Shown: positions 1-11,588 of the stretch, one piece after another
How positions within the stretch are numbered: position 1 is the stretch's first letter
Layout: every line of letters starts with the position of its first letter
Source: Pseudo-nitzschia pungens
Taxonomy: Eukaryota > Bacillariophyta > Bacillariophyceae > Bacillariales > Bacillariaceae
Length of the DNA stretch: 64,000 nucleotides
Direction: 5' to 3'
Assembly: GCA_037355855.1 (NCBI GenBank)
Contig: CM074761.1
Span: 5,103,346-5,167,345, forward strand
The notes under the pieces: model-generated
Databases searched by the model: none
Told to the model about the DNA's origin: nothing
Seen by the model: the letters and a program-made list of their open reading frames with translations, nothing else
Translations under genes and position numbers: made by a program

Positions 1-2288
1 TGTGACAAGAGTCTGTTTTGTAAGATGTCGGATTGTTATTGAGTCATTCTCCCCCGACAAGTCTTCCTTGCTGTCAACCGATTGTCGCAAAATTGTTTCT
101 CGCCTCGAACGCCTCCGTGCAACTGATTTCACTTCGTACGTGAAAGTCGCATGCCAATGAGGAGACATCAGTCTTCTCGCTTCTTTCTAGAATAGCGATA
201 CATTGAAATAGTGGGAGGATGCAGTATCGTTATGTCGATAGATACATCTAAAAACATTCGAAATTTTCCTAGTTGAAGAGGACTATCGAGATGCGTAAAA
301 GGCCGAGACTCGGAACCATTGGAGTGACATCCAGGTTGTGAGTTGCGCTACACGCATGTCACATATTATGATAACGCGGGCGTAAAACCTAACAGTCACT
401 CATAGATCAGTATTTTTCAATCATCGACCATAATATTCACCAAACCTGGATGGTTTGCATGTGATACACTCCAGGAAACTTGTTTTCAATTCGCTCCACC
501 TTTAACGGAATACTGCCTCTCGAGCTAAGAACGTGCTGGTGGGCGCATTCCTCCTGGAAACTGCATTCAATCCCTTCTAAGCGTTCCGCTCAGGGCGAGA
601 ATATACTTGACGGAATATCTAGTATGATTGACTCCTTCGACTTCAATCCCTCAAAAGTGTTCCGTACAAGCCGAGAACACACTTGACGGCATATTTAGCA
701 TAAAGTGACTTTGTTGTATTCACATGCTTCGTTGTGCAGAGACCATCGAGCCCGCTGCCGTTCCATATCTAGGCAGCAAATAACCCCATCCCCAAACCCC
801 TGCGACCTTATTTTCTCTCGGTCGTTGACAATCGTTCGTACTACCCATCAGACAAGACGTCATTTCTCAATCCGCCTGTTGTTGTCCGCATTCGGAAACG
901 CCGCATCTTCAACGTACCTCCAACAGTTTTGCAAATTCCTCCGGGACCCGTGAGCCCGAGGATAGGCGCAACTCTGTGAAAATCACATTCAAAAGAGAGA
1001 GAGAGAGACGCCAAAGTTAGATGGAATCATACAGTACCTGACATATCCAGCAACATGCTTAGCATCACGATACCATGCCATGCAACACAAAAATACACTC
1101 GGTTAAAATATTGATTTCCATCTCGCTTGAACGTATACGGATGACAGACATACCATTTGCCTCCACCACATTAATAGCAGCGGCATTAAACTCAACGCCA
1201 ACATCTTCGCTGAGCAAAGACGGCGGGCACTTGCCACTTGCCCGAACTCTTTCGAGAGTGCTCGTTGTATTCATCATTTCGATTTAATTGTTTGTCCACA
1301 GATTGCACACCATGTGGTTTCAAGTTCGTTTTCAACTACTTGCTTTGTGATGGAATCGCAGTTTTTGCGAAGGTCGGTGGTGAGATTTTGCTAAGCGAGT
1401 GCTGTTGTGGAATTTCACCACGGGTAAAGTGTTGCTCGTCGAGATAATTGCGCGTTCGCATTGCAGTCCGTAACGAGAGAGTGAGGAGTCGTCGTAGAGA
1501 TCAGGTACGATAGCCACTTAAAATCGCAAGCGCTAATCCCTACTTACCGCTACACGTACCAGTACTGAGGCGCGACACGATAGGTTGTTCTCGTTCTTCT
1601 GACCAATGAAAACTAACCTTACCATGCTCAGTACAATACACGTAGAATCTAAAGAGATCAAGAGGTCGTAAATTGAAAAAATACTTCGCACATGTCAAAA
1701 TAGACAATAATTCTCTTCTCGTCCAGTCGATCTTCCTTCATTTTTTCCCTTCCACATCCGTTGTGAAAACAAGAAACATTTGTCTGTCTGTCAACCGGTT
1801 TTAGCCGAATCAATCTGGGACTGCCCTGGAACAGAGGAGCGACTCCGGGTAATTTGGTCAAAAGTAACTTACTTCTACGCAACCTTACTCGTATCGTTCT
1901 TTTTTCTTTTCGATGATGGTAATTTTTTTTTTTTTTACTGTAAATAATAAAAAAATATGATTGATTTTGTGAATTGGTCCTGAACCTCGAACCGGCAATA
2001 GCTGAAAGCCGGGACAGAGGACAGAAGAGAGATCATCTCAATCAATCATCATTACCGGCAAGCAGAAGCATGAACGACCTCAGTATATCTACAAGGTACA
2101 ATCATTTTCAACTTTGCTACCGAGAAATGAAAGAGAAGCTGAATGGAACTCTAACATAGTTATTGTGTGCGCAGTGCGAGCTTCCACTATTTCGGCTGCC
2201 GTAGTTTCAGATTCTTTGCTTCTTTTCGATTCACTCGCTCGGTTCCTTTTAAAAGCGTGAAATAAAGCAATCGACTTCCAAATCTGTC
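1..2288. other. Intergenic region upstream of MOT1
   Basis: No gene can be supported here. All open frames are under 85 codons, overlap on both strands and resemble no family I recognise. The region holds an imperfect tandem repeat at about 568-697 (listed separately), short GA-rich and T-rich runs (about 1000-1010, 1922-1935) and nothing that looks like an RNA gene. The last 100-200 bases are probably promoter and 5'UTR of the MOT1 gene. Confidence 0.6.
568..697. repeat. Imperfect tandem duplication, ~76-bp period
   Basis: Two diverged copies lie head to tail. Both begin with CAATCCCT and share GTTCCG, CGAGAA, an ACTTGACGG core and an ATAT-TAG end. The copies start at 568 and 644, so the period is 76 bp. 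The copies differ at several positions, so this is an old duplication. It lies outside any gene and its role is unknown. Confidence 0.6.
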
Positions 2289-5200
2289 ATGAAAAGAAAG
2301 ACAAGGTCTATCTCCTGTCCGCCGTCGTCGATTAAGAGCGATGGAGATATATTAAGCCAAGATGGAAATCCGCGCAGCGAAGATCGAAGCATTCAAACGA
2401 TGCAACGAAACGAGCCACTGTCGAGAATAACTTCCGACGATGCCATCAAAGCCAGTAGCAACCAAAAGAGGGAAACGGCATCCACGATATGCGCACCTTT
2501 GCTGACTCCCCACACTCTTCGTCTATTAAAGTTGATCGAAGGGGGATCGGCGAGTCATGCTCGAATGGCGGTCGATCATTTGAAGGAGATAACATCGATA
2601 TCCTCTCCCCTCGTCCTTTGGGAAATTCTTGGACGCTTGCAAGGCTTTTTGTTGTCTCCGAAGTGGAATGCCCGATCCAATGCAGGATTAGCAATGGAAG
2701 GGGTGGCACAACACTTGCCAGTTGCCGACCAAGAAGCCTTCTTGTCCCAGGGTGATCGTTATCATCTTCGTCATTCCGACAATCATCCGAAAAGCGAAAC
2801 AAACGGGGGCACAGATTCGATGTCGTTGAAGATTTCGAACCTAGAGGGGAATCTGTCGACAATTTTGAAAAAGGGCCAGCTGCTCGTTGCAGATGTTGAA
2901 TCCCGATATCAACGACAAGAAGACGACGACGAGTTGGAATCACTGGATCAATCCTACCAAGGGAAAGAAAACTTTTGTGAACTTCGGCTTGAAATGCAAC
3001 GAAGAATTCTGACCAGGCGGCTGGGACTCTCGAGCATATTGGCTGATTATACAGCCGATTGCGATCAACTAAAGAGTCAACTGATCGATCGGGAAACTGT
3101 TCGGAGCTCCACCGACAATTTTCCGACCATCAAACGTGACAAAATTTCCGACAATCCAAACCGGAGAAAGAAACAGAAAAGAGACCGCAAAAAGCGGAAT
3201 CAAACGCGTCTTGCGATTGGGGCCTTGCTGACAACGGAAATGTGGCAGCAACAGGAACAACAAGGTGACAGTCGTGCATCTTCAGCAGTATCTCATCGCA
3301 ATGCACAATCCATACTGGCAGGAGAACTCATGTTTCGAATATTTGACCCGTCCTGGCATGTACGACACGGATCGCTTATTGGAATCTTAGCTCTCGTGCG
3401 AGCATGGAAAGCCCATCGACGACAGTCTGATGACTGCGATCTGGGTGTCTGGCCACACGACATTTTAACACGAACGATTTGTGTCTTGGCTCTCGATCGT
3501 TTCGGAGATTATTCGGGTGCATCCTCGGAATCGATTTCGAGTGGAATGGTTGCGCCAATCCGGGAGATGGCTGGGCAAGTCTTTGCAGTAGTCTTTCTCA
3601 TGTCAGCCTTTCCCCTTCGGCAAAGAGTTTTAACAATTTTGTCCGAACTTTTCCAACACGACGAGTGGGAGACACGGCATGGCGTACTGCTTGCAATCAA
3701 ATACACTATCGTTTTGATGATATCTACGGGGTCCTCCAATGGCGACGACCAATGGGACGAACATTTCATCACCTTTTTTGTTGATCAAATTATTTCCGGG
3801 TTAAGGGATAGAAGTGATGACGTTCAGGTCGTGGCGGCTCAAATCTTGAGCTTCACCTTGACGCATTTTGATTCTCAAAAACGAAAAGAAAGGGATTTCA
3901 TACCCCGAGTTGTTTGTTCCCTATGGCAATCTCTCGAGAAAATCAGGGTAGTCTCGTCCTCCATCAACGAACTTATTCAATTGCTATCAAAACTAATTCG
4001 AGTAGACGCTTCTACTGTATTGAACGGGATTCCAAACAGCATTTCACCCACGAACGCCTGGGTACAGATTTTTACTCGGCTGAACGAGCTCCTAAAGTGT
4101 GAGCTCATCTCCGTCAAAGTTTCAATACTTGATGTGATCGGATCACTTTCGAGTCAAATCATCCAAATTCTAAAGAAGGGAACGGATAAACGAGACGAAA
4201 CCCAAGCAAGATTGTGCTTTTGCGCAGCTGTAAAAGACATCTATGATCTCTCTTGCAGGACCAGCTTGGCTCTGCAAGACAATAACGGCAACAATAACGC
4301 CGACGCATCTGATCAAAAGATTCTGGAACAATCATGCTTGGAAACTTGGGCCATTTTGTCGAAGACATCTGATCCTCTCCTTTGCGATAGTGCATCGCTG
4401 CAAAATGACCTACAATACGAACTGCTTATGAAATACTTCGATTTGAAAAATGTCCGAAAAACTTCTAGCGATCTTTCGCACGGAACCCACATGCATCGTG
4501 CGACGACAATAGCGCAATTTGTATGTTCTAATTTTGTCATGCCGTCAAACGGGCCAGGAATCAAAAGGGGAAAAGTGTCATACGATGTTTTAGAATTCTG
4601 CCTGCTTTCGCACCTGGATTCACCGTTTATATTCCATTGCGAAGCGGCTTGTAGCTTGATCCAAGCCTTATTCAACATCAGTGATAAATTCATTGATTCA
4701 AAAGAAGATCAGTTTGTGATGCCGATACTTGAACTCTGTGAACAAAGACTACTTGACAAACTACAAACGGATGTATCTTCGCAACTCCTAAAAAGTTTGG
4801 TTTACGTTGAAGAGGTACCAACCTCATCGAAAACAATTGCAAATTCATTGAACATTGGTTATAAGATGGTTTGTGAACAAGGATGTTTGGGGAAATCTGC
4901 AGCAGCTACAGTTGTCGACTTATGGAAAAAGGTTGGACTTTTCGGAGAGAAGGATTCCATACCTAGAGTCACGGTGCATTCGATGCGTCTCACTTCTCAT
5001 ATCGTAGGAACACTGATTGCTGGTGGCATTCGGTTTTTGCCCAAAAAGTTGACTCCTATTGTTCGACCTTTGATGACTTCGATTCAGAATGAAACAGATG
5101 AGAGGTGGCAACTACGGGTTTGTTCACACATTGAGAGATTTTTAACGGCAATTTCAAACGAACCCGCATCTTCGGAACGCTTTGATGGCCTTCAAAAAAC

Positions 5201-7826
5201 CTCGTCGAAAGTCCTTAAAAACATCTGTAATATGGTTGTTGCAGGGAAGGAACCCAGCTGCATTGGTTCGTCTAAGATAATTGGTTTGTTGGTAAACGGG
5301 TTGAAGGATGGAAAAGAACTGTGCGAACTGGAACCTGTGTGGAGTTTACTTCTTCCACTTCGAGAGTTATCTGTTGATTTTGATATGGATGAGAATGTCA
5401 AGGCATTGGATATGCTGAGAGCCGTTTGTCGGTTTCTCAAACAGAAGAACTCAGTAACGATGAGAATTTTTGAAGATTTCATGCCTTCTCTGGTAGATCT
5501 TGGATGCTCTGGGAGGTCGGTTATTGGCGAAAAGGCGTCCAGCATCATCCAAAGCATGTGTTCGGTTGACATATCACTCGCATTGGAAAAGATTTTGCCA
5601 ACTTTGATCCTGTTGCTTCAAGATGACAAAAATGATACCAATAGAAGTGAAGCATGTTTCCTTCTTCACAATATTCTGGATTCCACTGAAAACTCTATTT
5701 CCGTCTGCCCGTATGTAAAGGCACTTCTACCTGTCGTTATGTCAATGATGATTGACCCGATTAAAGCTTGCGCCGAAACATCGGCAAAAATATTTTCAAT
5801 TCTTGTCCAAGTGGCACCGCTGGTCAACGATTCTGTAATGATTCCTGGCTCAGGAATCAACAAGGAGGCTGATCTGGTCATAGATCATTTGATCCATGGC
5901 AAGAAGTTGCGTCCGTGTGATATTCACCCGGACGTTGGCAAAGCTCTTTGCGAGGGTGGTGTGGTTCTCAGAAACTATCAACATGAGGGAGTTTCCTGGC
6001 TGCGATTTCTCCAACGCATTAACCTCAATGGAGCACTCTGTGATTCCATGGGACTGGGGAAAACATTACAGGCTATGATTGCAGTATCTTTAGCCCATAC
6101 AGACAGTGCTGATGACAAAGAACAAGCGAAGAGCTTGGTTGTTTGTCCTTCAAGTATTGTAGGACATTGGGTAAACGAAATACAGCGATATTTCCCTCGT
6201 GATTCAATCTTTCGTGTTTTAGCTCTAATGGGTAACAGTCAACAACGTCGCGTCTTATTGAAGCATAAGCTGGAACCCTCCAACTTGATTGTAACGAGCT
6301 ATGAAATGCTGCGCAATGAAATCGATTCGCTCTCGAAAGTGAACTGGACTTATTGTGTTCTGGATGAAGGTCATTTGTTGAGGAACCCGAAGACCGCTAC
6401 TGCAAAGGCTTCAAGGCGACTACGATCCCGACACAAACTGATTCTTACCGGAACTCCCATTCAGAACACTGTAGATGAGGTTTGGGCAACTTTTGATTTT
6501 TTAATGCCTTCCTTTCTTGGTTCGTCCTCCCACTTTTCGAAAGAATTTGCTAAACCAATTGTCAAAGGGCAAAATTTGGATGCAGCACCAGCTGATATTG
6601 CAGCCGGCATGGAAAAACTGAAGCTTCTACATCAGCAGGTACTACCATTCATCTTGCGAAGAGAAAAAGGGCAAGTTTTGACCGAACTTCCACCAAAAAT
6701 TATTACAAGAATTCCATGCCCCATGAGTTCGATTCAAGAAGATTTGTATCGTGAATTCTGCTCTGATCAAAATGGAATACAATCGATCTGTACCCTTGAC
6801 AATATTATCAACAACAAAGACCAGTCTATGATGGACAATTCCTCCGCACTGAATTCTGATGTCTTCAAATCGCTTCTGTATCTACGGCTACTGTGTACAC
6901 ATCCGTGGTTGGTAATAGGGAAGAAAGGCTCGGAGAATTCACAATTGCAGGGAAGTTTTTACAAATTGGAGGCGTCTGGAAAATTAGTCGCTCTGAGGGA
7001 GTTGCTTCGAGATGCTGGTTTGGCTGTTCGAGAGCTTACCGCTGCTGACAATGATGCATCATTAATTTACTGCGACAGAGATGCTGATGAAACGTCCGAT
7101 ATTGACGACCACGAAAGGATTTTAGCTCCAGATTGCCCAGAACCTTCCGGGACTGTGTTGGGGCACCATCAAACCGGCATCCAAGAATCAAGATGTTTGG
7201 TATTTAGTCAGTTTACACATAGCCTTGATATTGTAGAAGAGCTTTTGATAAAACGCCACATGCCAACTGTAAAGTTTCTCCGCCTCGATGGCAAGGTACC
7301 GATATCCAAAAGGGCGACTGTCGTTGATAAGTTCAACCGCGACGAAAGCTACAAACTTTTGCTATTGACGACAAGAGTTGGTGGATTGGGACTGAATTTG
7401 ACCGGTGCAGACACAGTAATCTTCCTTGAACACGATTGGAATCCGCACTCGGATCTTCAAGCGATGGACCGCGCTCATCGCATTGGTCAGAAACGGACGG
7501 TCCATGTGTACCAGTTGGTTACGATGAATTCTATTGAAGAAAAGACAATGCTTCTTCAGGAACGAAAACTGGCCATGAGTAAGGCAATCGTCAACACAGA
7601 GAATTCGTCAATGTACAGTATGGGAACCGATCGCTTGCTCGACATTTTCCAATTTCGTGGTGAATCTTCCTCCTCTACAAAATCGTCCCGTGTTGCTTCT
7701 GATTTGGAGAATACCCTAGACAATTTAGTTGAGCGATACGAAGATGAATATCAGAGTCTCTCTCTGAGGGACTTTATCACCAGTTTTGAGAGTACTGGGA
7801 AGCAAACCCAATCGAAATCACCATGA
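2289..7826 (+). CDS. MOT1: TATA-binding-protein-associated Snf2 ATPase, Mot1/BTAF1 family
   Basis: A single-exon gene of 1845 aa, the usual length for Mot1/BTAF1. This family removes TBP from DNA using ATP hydrolysis and thereby redistributes general transcription factors in the nucleus. The N-terminal ~1200 residues are HEAT-like helices, including a WHVRHG-type repeat near residue 347. The C-terminal Snf2 module starts at NYQHEGVSWLRFL (about residue 1228) and shows Walker A DSMGLGKT (about 1250), the DEGH box typical of Mot1 in place of DEAH (about 1357), LTGTPIQN (about 1385), VFSQF (about 1637), TRVGGLGLNLTGAD (about 1692) and DRAHRIGQ (about 1726). All catalytic motifs are intact. The start is an ATG with no better upstream candidate. 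It stands alone, transcribed rightwards, with more than 1.3 kb to the next gene. Confidence 0.95.
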   Translation: MKRKTRSISCPPSSIKSDGDILSQDGNPRSEDRSIQTMQRNEPLSRITSDDAIKASSNQKRETASTICAPLLTPHTLRLLKLIEGGSASHARMAVDHLKEITSISSPLVLWEILGRLQGFLLSPKWNARSNAGLAMEGVAQHLPVADQEAFLSQGDRYHLRHSDNHPKSETNGGTDSMSLKISNLEGNLSTILKKGQLLVADVESRYQRQEDDDELESLDQSYQGKENFCELRLEMQRRILTRRLGLSSILADYTADCDQLKSQLIDRETVRSSTDNFPTIKRDKISDNPNRRKKQKRDRKKRNQTRLAIGALLTTEMWQQQEQQGDSRASSAVSHRNAQSILAGELMFRIFDPSWHVRHGSLIGILALVRAWKAHRRQSDDCDLGVWPHDILTRTICVLALDRFGDYSGASSESISSGMVAPIREMAGQVFAVVFLMSAFPLRQRVLTILSELFQHDEWETRHGVLLAIKYTIVLMISTGSSNGDDQWDEHFITFFVDQIISGLRDRSDDVQVVAAQILSFTLTHFDSQKRKERDFIPRVVCSLWQSLEKIRVVSSSINELIQLLSKLIRVDASTVLNGIPNSISPTNAWVQIFTRLNELLKCELISVKVSILDVIGSLSSQIIQILKKGTDKRDETQARLCFCAAVKDIYDLSCRTSLALQDNNGNNNADASDQKILEQSCLETWAILSKTSDPLLCDSASLQNDLQYELLMKYFDLKNVRKTSSDLSHGTHMHRATTIAQFVCSNFVMPSNGPGIKRGKVSYDVLEFCLLSHLDSPFIFHCEAACSLIQALFNISDKFIDSKEDQFVMPILELCEQRLLDKLQTDVSSQLLKSLVYVEEVPTSSKTIANSLNIGYKMVCEQGCLGKSAAATVVDLWKKVGLFGEKDSIPRVTVHSMRLTSHIVGTLIAGGIRFLPKKLTPIVRPLMTSIQNETDERWQLRVCSHIERFLTAISNEPASSERFDGLQKTSSKVLKNICNMVVAGKEPSCIGSSKIIGLLVNGLKDGKELCELEPVWSLLLPLRELSVDFDMDENVKALDMLRAVCRFLKQKNSVTMRIFEDFMPSLVDLGCSGRSVIGEKASSIIQSMCSVDISLALEKILPTLILLLQDDKNDTNRSEACFLLHNILDSTENSISVCPYVKALLPVVMSMMIDPIKACAETSAKIFSILVQVAPLVNDSVMIPGSGINKEADLVIDHLIHGKKLRPCDIHPDVGKALCEGGVVLRNYQHEGVSWLRFLQRINLNGALCDSMGLGKTLQAMIAVSLAHTDSADDKEQAKSLVVCPSSIVGHWVNEIQRYFPRDSIFRVLALMGNSQQRRVLLKHKLEPSNLIVTSYEMLRNEIDSLSKVNWTYCVLDEGHLLRNPKTATAKASRRLRSRHKLILTGTPIQNTVDEVWATFDFLMPSFLGSSSHFSKEFAKPIVKGQNLDAAPADIAAGMEKLKLLHQQVLPFILRREKGQVLTELPPKIITRIPCPMSSIQEDLYREFCSDQNGIQSICTLDNIINNKDQSMMDNSSALNSDVFKSLLYLRLLCTHPWLVIGKKGSENSQLQGSFYKLEASGKLVALRELLRDAGLAVRELTAADNDASLIYCDRDADETSDIDDHERILAPDCPEPSGTVLGHHQTGIQESRCLVFSQFTHSLDIVEELLIKRHMPTVKFLRLDGKVPISKRATVVDKFNRDESYKLLLLTTRVGGLGLNLTGADTVIFLEHDWNPHSDLQAMDRAHRIGQKRTVHVYQLVTMNSIEEKTMLLQERKLAMSKAIVNTENSSMYSMGTDRLLDIFQFRGESSSSTKSSRVASDLENTLDNLVERYEDEYQSLSLRDFITSFESTGKQTQSKSP

Positions 7827-9208
7827 ATGCAAATGGCTGATATCTTGCGTTCCAGTTGCATCGCAAAAATCCGGACTAGAATAGAAAGCTTTGTGACTCG
7901 CTCCTGAAGTAGAGCAATCTCTATCTCTTGTCGTATACACTCTTTGCACTCATAGTACTGGTATGTGATGCCGCTTTGGAGGTCACCGGGCGTAGCAATA
8001 ACAAGCAAACAAATCGTGGCGAACAATTATTTGTTTGAAACTCATCATTTGTTCTGTTGACATTTGCTATCCACACCAACTATCATACGCGGTTCAAACT
8101 GCAACCATACATGCACTTGAACACTAGATAAAAAGTATGATAAGCTATGAATGGTGATTGATAACAATGCTCTAAACAGAATTGAAGTTCCATAATACGA
8201 AGCAAGGTTTACTACCTACTAGTGGCGCAGTCAGGATAGACATCTTGTTGTATGCATAAATAATAGTCTTCGTATGTTCTGAACATACGATAGGTTTTGT
8301 GCGAAATTGGAAAATGGAAATACGTACTGTATTGTAACAAGGTTAAAATCTTACCGTACTAATTGTACAATTACAGAGAAAATGCCTTCGTTGTATATTT
8401 TCTATCTCTCCGCTTGAGTGACTGGTCCTTAGAGAGCTACCGCTTTTGCATTGAGTCGACTCGTAGGGTGTACCGTACTACAAACGTACGAGTTCTCGAT
8501 TCTACTTTAATTACCATACTGAGACACACTGGGACACCCTTCTGAAAAACACTGAAGGCTTTCATTGTTTTTCATGCCACTGACTCTCATTTCGTGGTGA
8601 CTGCGTACATGGTACGAGTACTAGGTAAGACTTTTAACTTCGTAAACCAACCTTACTTCTAAGGCTTACTGTATGATGGTCGATCTTTCAGCTCTGGCTC
8701 ACGCAAACTTTCTAAATAATAATCATAGAGAGAAATTACTTGGGCCGATACTTACAACTTTGATTTACAAGTTGGAAGTACGAGTACAGGTAAGTTACCT
8801 TGCACGAGTACTCTTACTTCTATTCATACCAGTGCCCGTGTCTTCGTTGCATGCAAAAACACGAAACACAAAACACGCCATATTATGATTTTTCGGTCGA
8901 GAGGATCATTTTTCAAAAAATCATCACATCATCATAAAAGTAAACCTTACTATAATCCAAATTGAATATTGACGCAAATCTTCCACAACATAGGTCATCC
9001 ATGCGAAGTACGTCGTGGATTTGGCAAACAATTCCCCCGTTGTCTTCTCCAAGAGAAAGCGTCCCAGTTTTTGTCATCGGAAGGACCTGCTGTCAGATGA
9101 TAAATGATCCATCACTACTGTTTCCACCATCCCACCGATTGTGATAGTCGAGTATCTCATCACTAGACGACTGCGCTGCGTGGAGTAGCGGGAGGGAACT
9201 TAGTCAGG
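7827..9208. other. Intergenic region
   Basis: No supported gene. The stretch is AT-rich with many short GTAC-centred words (GAACATACGA, TACGAGT, AAGTACGAG) of the kind found between genes throughout the window. A GTATGTTCTGAACATAC palindrome sits at about 8273-8289. The final ~100 bases precede the VPS72 start. Confidence 0.55.
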
Positions 9209-11522
9209 ATGTCTATCGTGAACAGAGAACGACGCAAAAATGCGGGCAAGCGCATGGCAATGTTGGGGAAGAAAATGGAAGAGGAGGACGAGGCCTTTTG
9301 GAGTCACGAGACATGGGCGGAAGACGGAGACAGCGGCAACGAATCCTTCCATGAATCCGACGAGGACTCTGCTCTGCAGAAAGATGTGTTCGATTCGGAT
9401 TTCAATGATAGCGAATCGGACAACGAAGAGGATGAGGTTGCCGCGGGAGAAGCCGAAGAGCGCGAGTTGCGGAAAAGCGAACGTGCGAAGCGCAGACAAA
9501 AAAACAATGTTCATGCAGCCTACCGAAACCTGGATGTTGATACTTCAACTCGGGGCAAGGGGAGGAAAGGAGTTGCCGGTGGCATGAAGCGCGCCATAGG
9601 GGAAGGCTTCAACGCCGGGAATTGTCTTGAATCTGCCACCCGAGAGTTTGGATTCTCTTGCTTACATGTCATCTTTGTCGGAAGAGGTCAGGGCGAATCA
9701 ACAACAAACGCAACAAAAACATCAAGCGAAATATCTGCAATCAAGTCCTCAGACAATCGCAACAGATACAATAACTACCATCAACAAATCCAATCTACAA
9801 GATGAATCAAAATCCATTAGTTTGCCAGCCACTGATGCACCGATTCCTCAAACAACAAAAACAACAGCAACAGCAACAATAATTTCGTCACCGAGAAAGT
9901 CAACGAGAAGAGCAACCGGAGATCCTGTTCTTCGCTCTTCCCGAGCTTCATCGCGAGAACGACGTTCCACGCATGGAGCGCGGCAGCTCCGGGACCGTGG
10001 AGGATCGAGAACAGCAGCTGGGGTGGTAAAAGCAGCATCGAAGGCAACTGCTTCATCCGGCAACCAACCATTGAGCACCGGTACCACTTCCCGTGCGTCC
10101 GCCGCTGCGAAACGAAAACGAATCCCGCAAGAAGAACTTTTGTTGGAAGCTGTTCACGAGACGGAACCTAAAAATCAACGATGGCTTCATGGACGAAAAC
10201 GAGTCCTGGATCAAAGCGATCGAGAAAAGGATTTAAATGCCAACGGCTTGCGAGACAGATACAGAGGGAAAAAGATCATTCAGAAATTCCATTCTCGGCG
10301 TGGTTGTCTGATTACGCTGACCTTCCCGGAGATGGATGCCGTGCCCGAAATACTGACCAGACGGCAGCAACCTACGCAACAACAACAACAACAACAACAA
10401 CAACCACAAAGTCAGCGTGCGATGCAAGGGGCGCAACAACACTCGCAACAAATTCCACTCATGCCGCAACAAAACCAAAAACAACCCAACCGTTGTGTGA
10501 TAACCGGGAAAGTTGGAATCTACAGAGACCCAATTACAAAGCATGTATACCACGACCTTGCTGCTTTCAGGGAGCTGCGAAGACGCCACAAGAGCGGATT
10601 ACCAATCGAAAAAGAACGTACCGTCGTGGAAAGTGATAACAAATCTAACGGCGGAGCGCAGGGCAATAAAGTAAGGAAGGCGTCACCCGTTACCGCACAA
10701 AATGGAGTACCAACCCGAAAAAAAATGGTGAAAGATGACAAGACCAAACTCGCACCAAGTATCGTTGGTAGCGGAAAGCCACCCAAGTCGTCCCAAAGAG
10801 TGAAAACGGAGCAGCGTTCAAAGACGACTTCGTCCTCTGCCATCGGCTTCAACAATAAGCTACCCTTCCAGAGTCCCAAACCTCCCTCCAATGGAAAGGC
10901 AATCCAGAACGGGCAAACAGAGAATCTGGAACATCTTGCCTTGTCCTGGGGACAAAAGGGAGGTCCATCTTCTGCGGCGTCTAATAACAATACTATTCAA
11001 CAGCCTTTGTCCCCGAGTGGTAGAAGGTTGTCTCCGCGCAAGTGGAAGCCAAGTGAGAAGGTTTTAGAGACAATGGCGATGATGCCGGGAAAAGACTCCG
11101 CCGTTCCGAGAGGACTGGCAATGCAACCCAAGGAATTTGCCTCTACTCTGCTACCTCTGCCGATTATTTCGAATCCAACTCCAGCGTTCGAAGCATTGCC
11201 ACCAGGTGCTCAACCAACAAGGGATTCAGTCAGCTCCATTACAAACAGGAGCAACCAAGAGACTCAAACGATGAAATTTGTCCGCAATGGACACGATGCA
11301 GTTCCAACGAATAGCCGCCCAGCTACGGTCGTTTCAACATCACCACTGACCGGTGCTGTTGGAAACTCCCCATCCAACGTCATTACTGCTAGACTTGAAG
11401 ATACGTCCCCGGATGGTGGCATCGTTGGAAAGACGACCAGTGACAATCCTTCGAATGCTAGTATCAGTATGGCGCGACAAGAAACAGACAAAGTGAACGG
11501 ATCTAACGATCAAGCAAAATAG
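9209..11522 (+). CDS. VPS72: YL1/VPS72 (Swc2) histone H2A.Z-exchange subunit, with one frame break
   Basis: Two overlapping frames together make one YL1 protein. The first (from ATG 9209) carries the YL1 N-terminal signature: RERRKNAGKRM, an acidic stretch and a DSDFNDSE motif that in this family contacts H2A.Z. The second frame (codons from about 9600, ending 11522) carries RKRIPQEELLLEA and the YL1_C domain (CVITGKVGIYRDP...YHDLAAF, about 10495-10575). The switch is +1 and lies between 9600 and about 9800. A GGGG run at 9599-9602 is a candidate indel site, and a short intron cannot be excluded. Removing one base gives 770 aa. A Q-rich tract (about 10375-10405) and a Ser/Thr/Pro-rich tail of ~300 residues make it longer than animal YL1 (~360 aa). 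In other eukaryotes the protein works in SWR1/SRCAP and p400 complexes. Its 3' end is only 66 bp from the convergent next gene. Confidence 0.85.
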
Positions 11523-11588
11523 ACAAACATAAACATATGACAAAACCAAATAATGATAATAGACGAATGAATTCCCTGCTACTATAAA

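Noticed and set aside
9600..9805. Intron in VPS72
   Set aside because: Not excluded, but no donor/acceptor pair stood out; a single surplus base near the GGGG run explains the frame as well.
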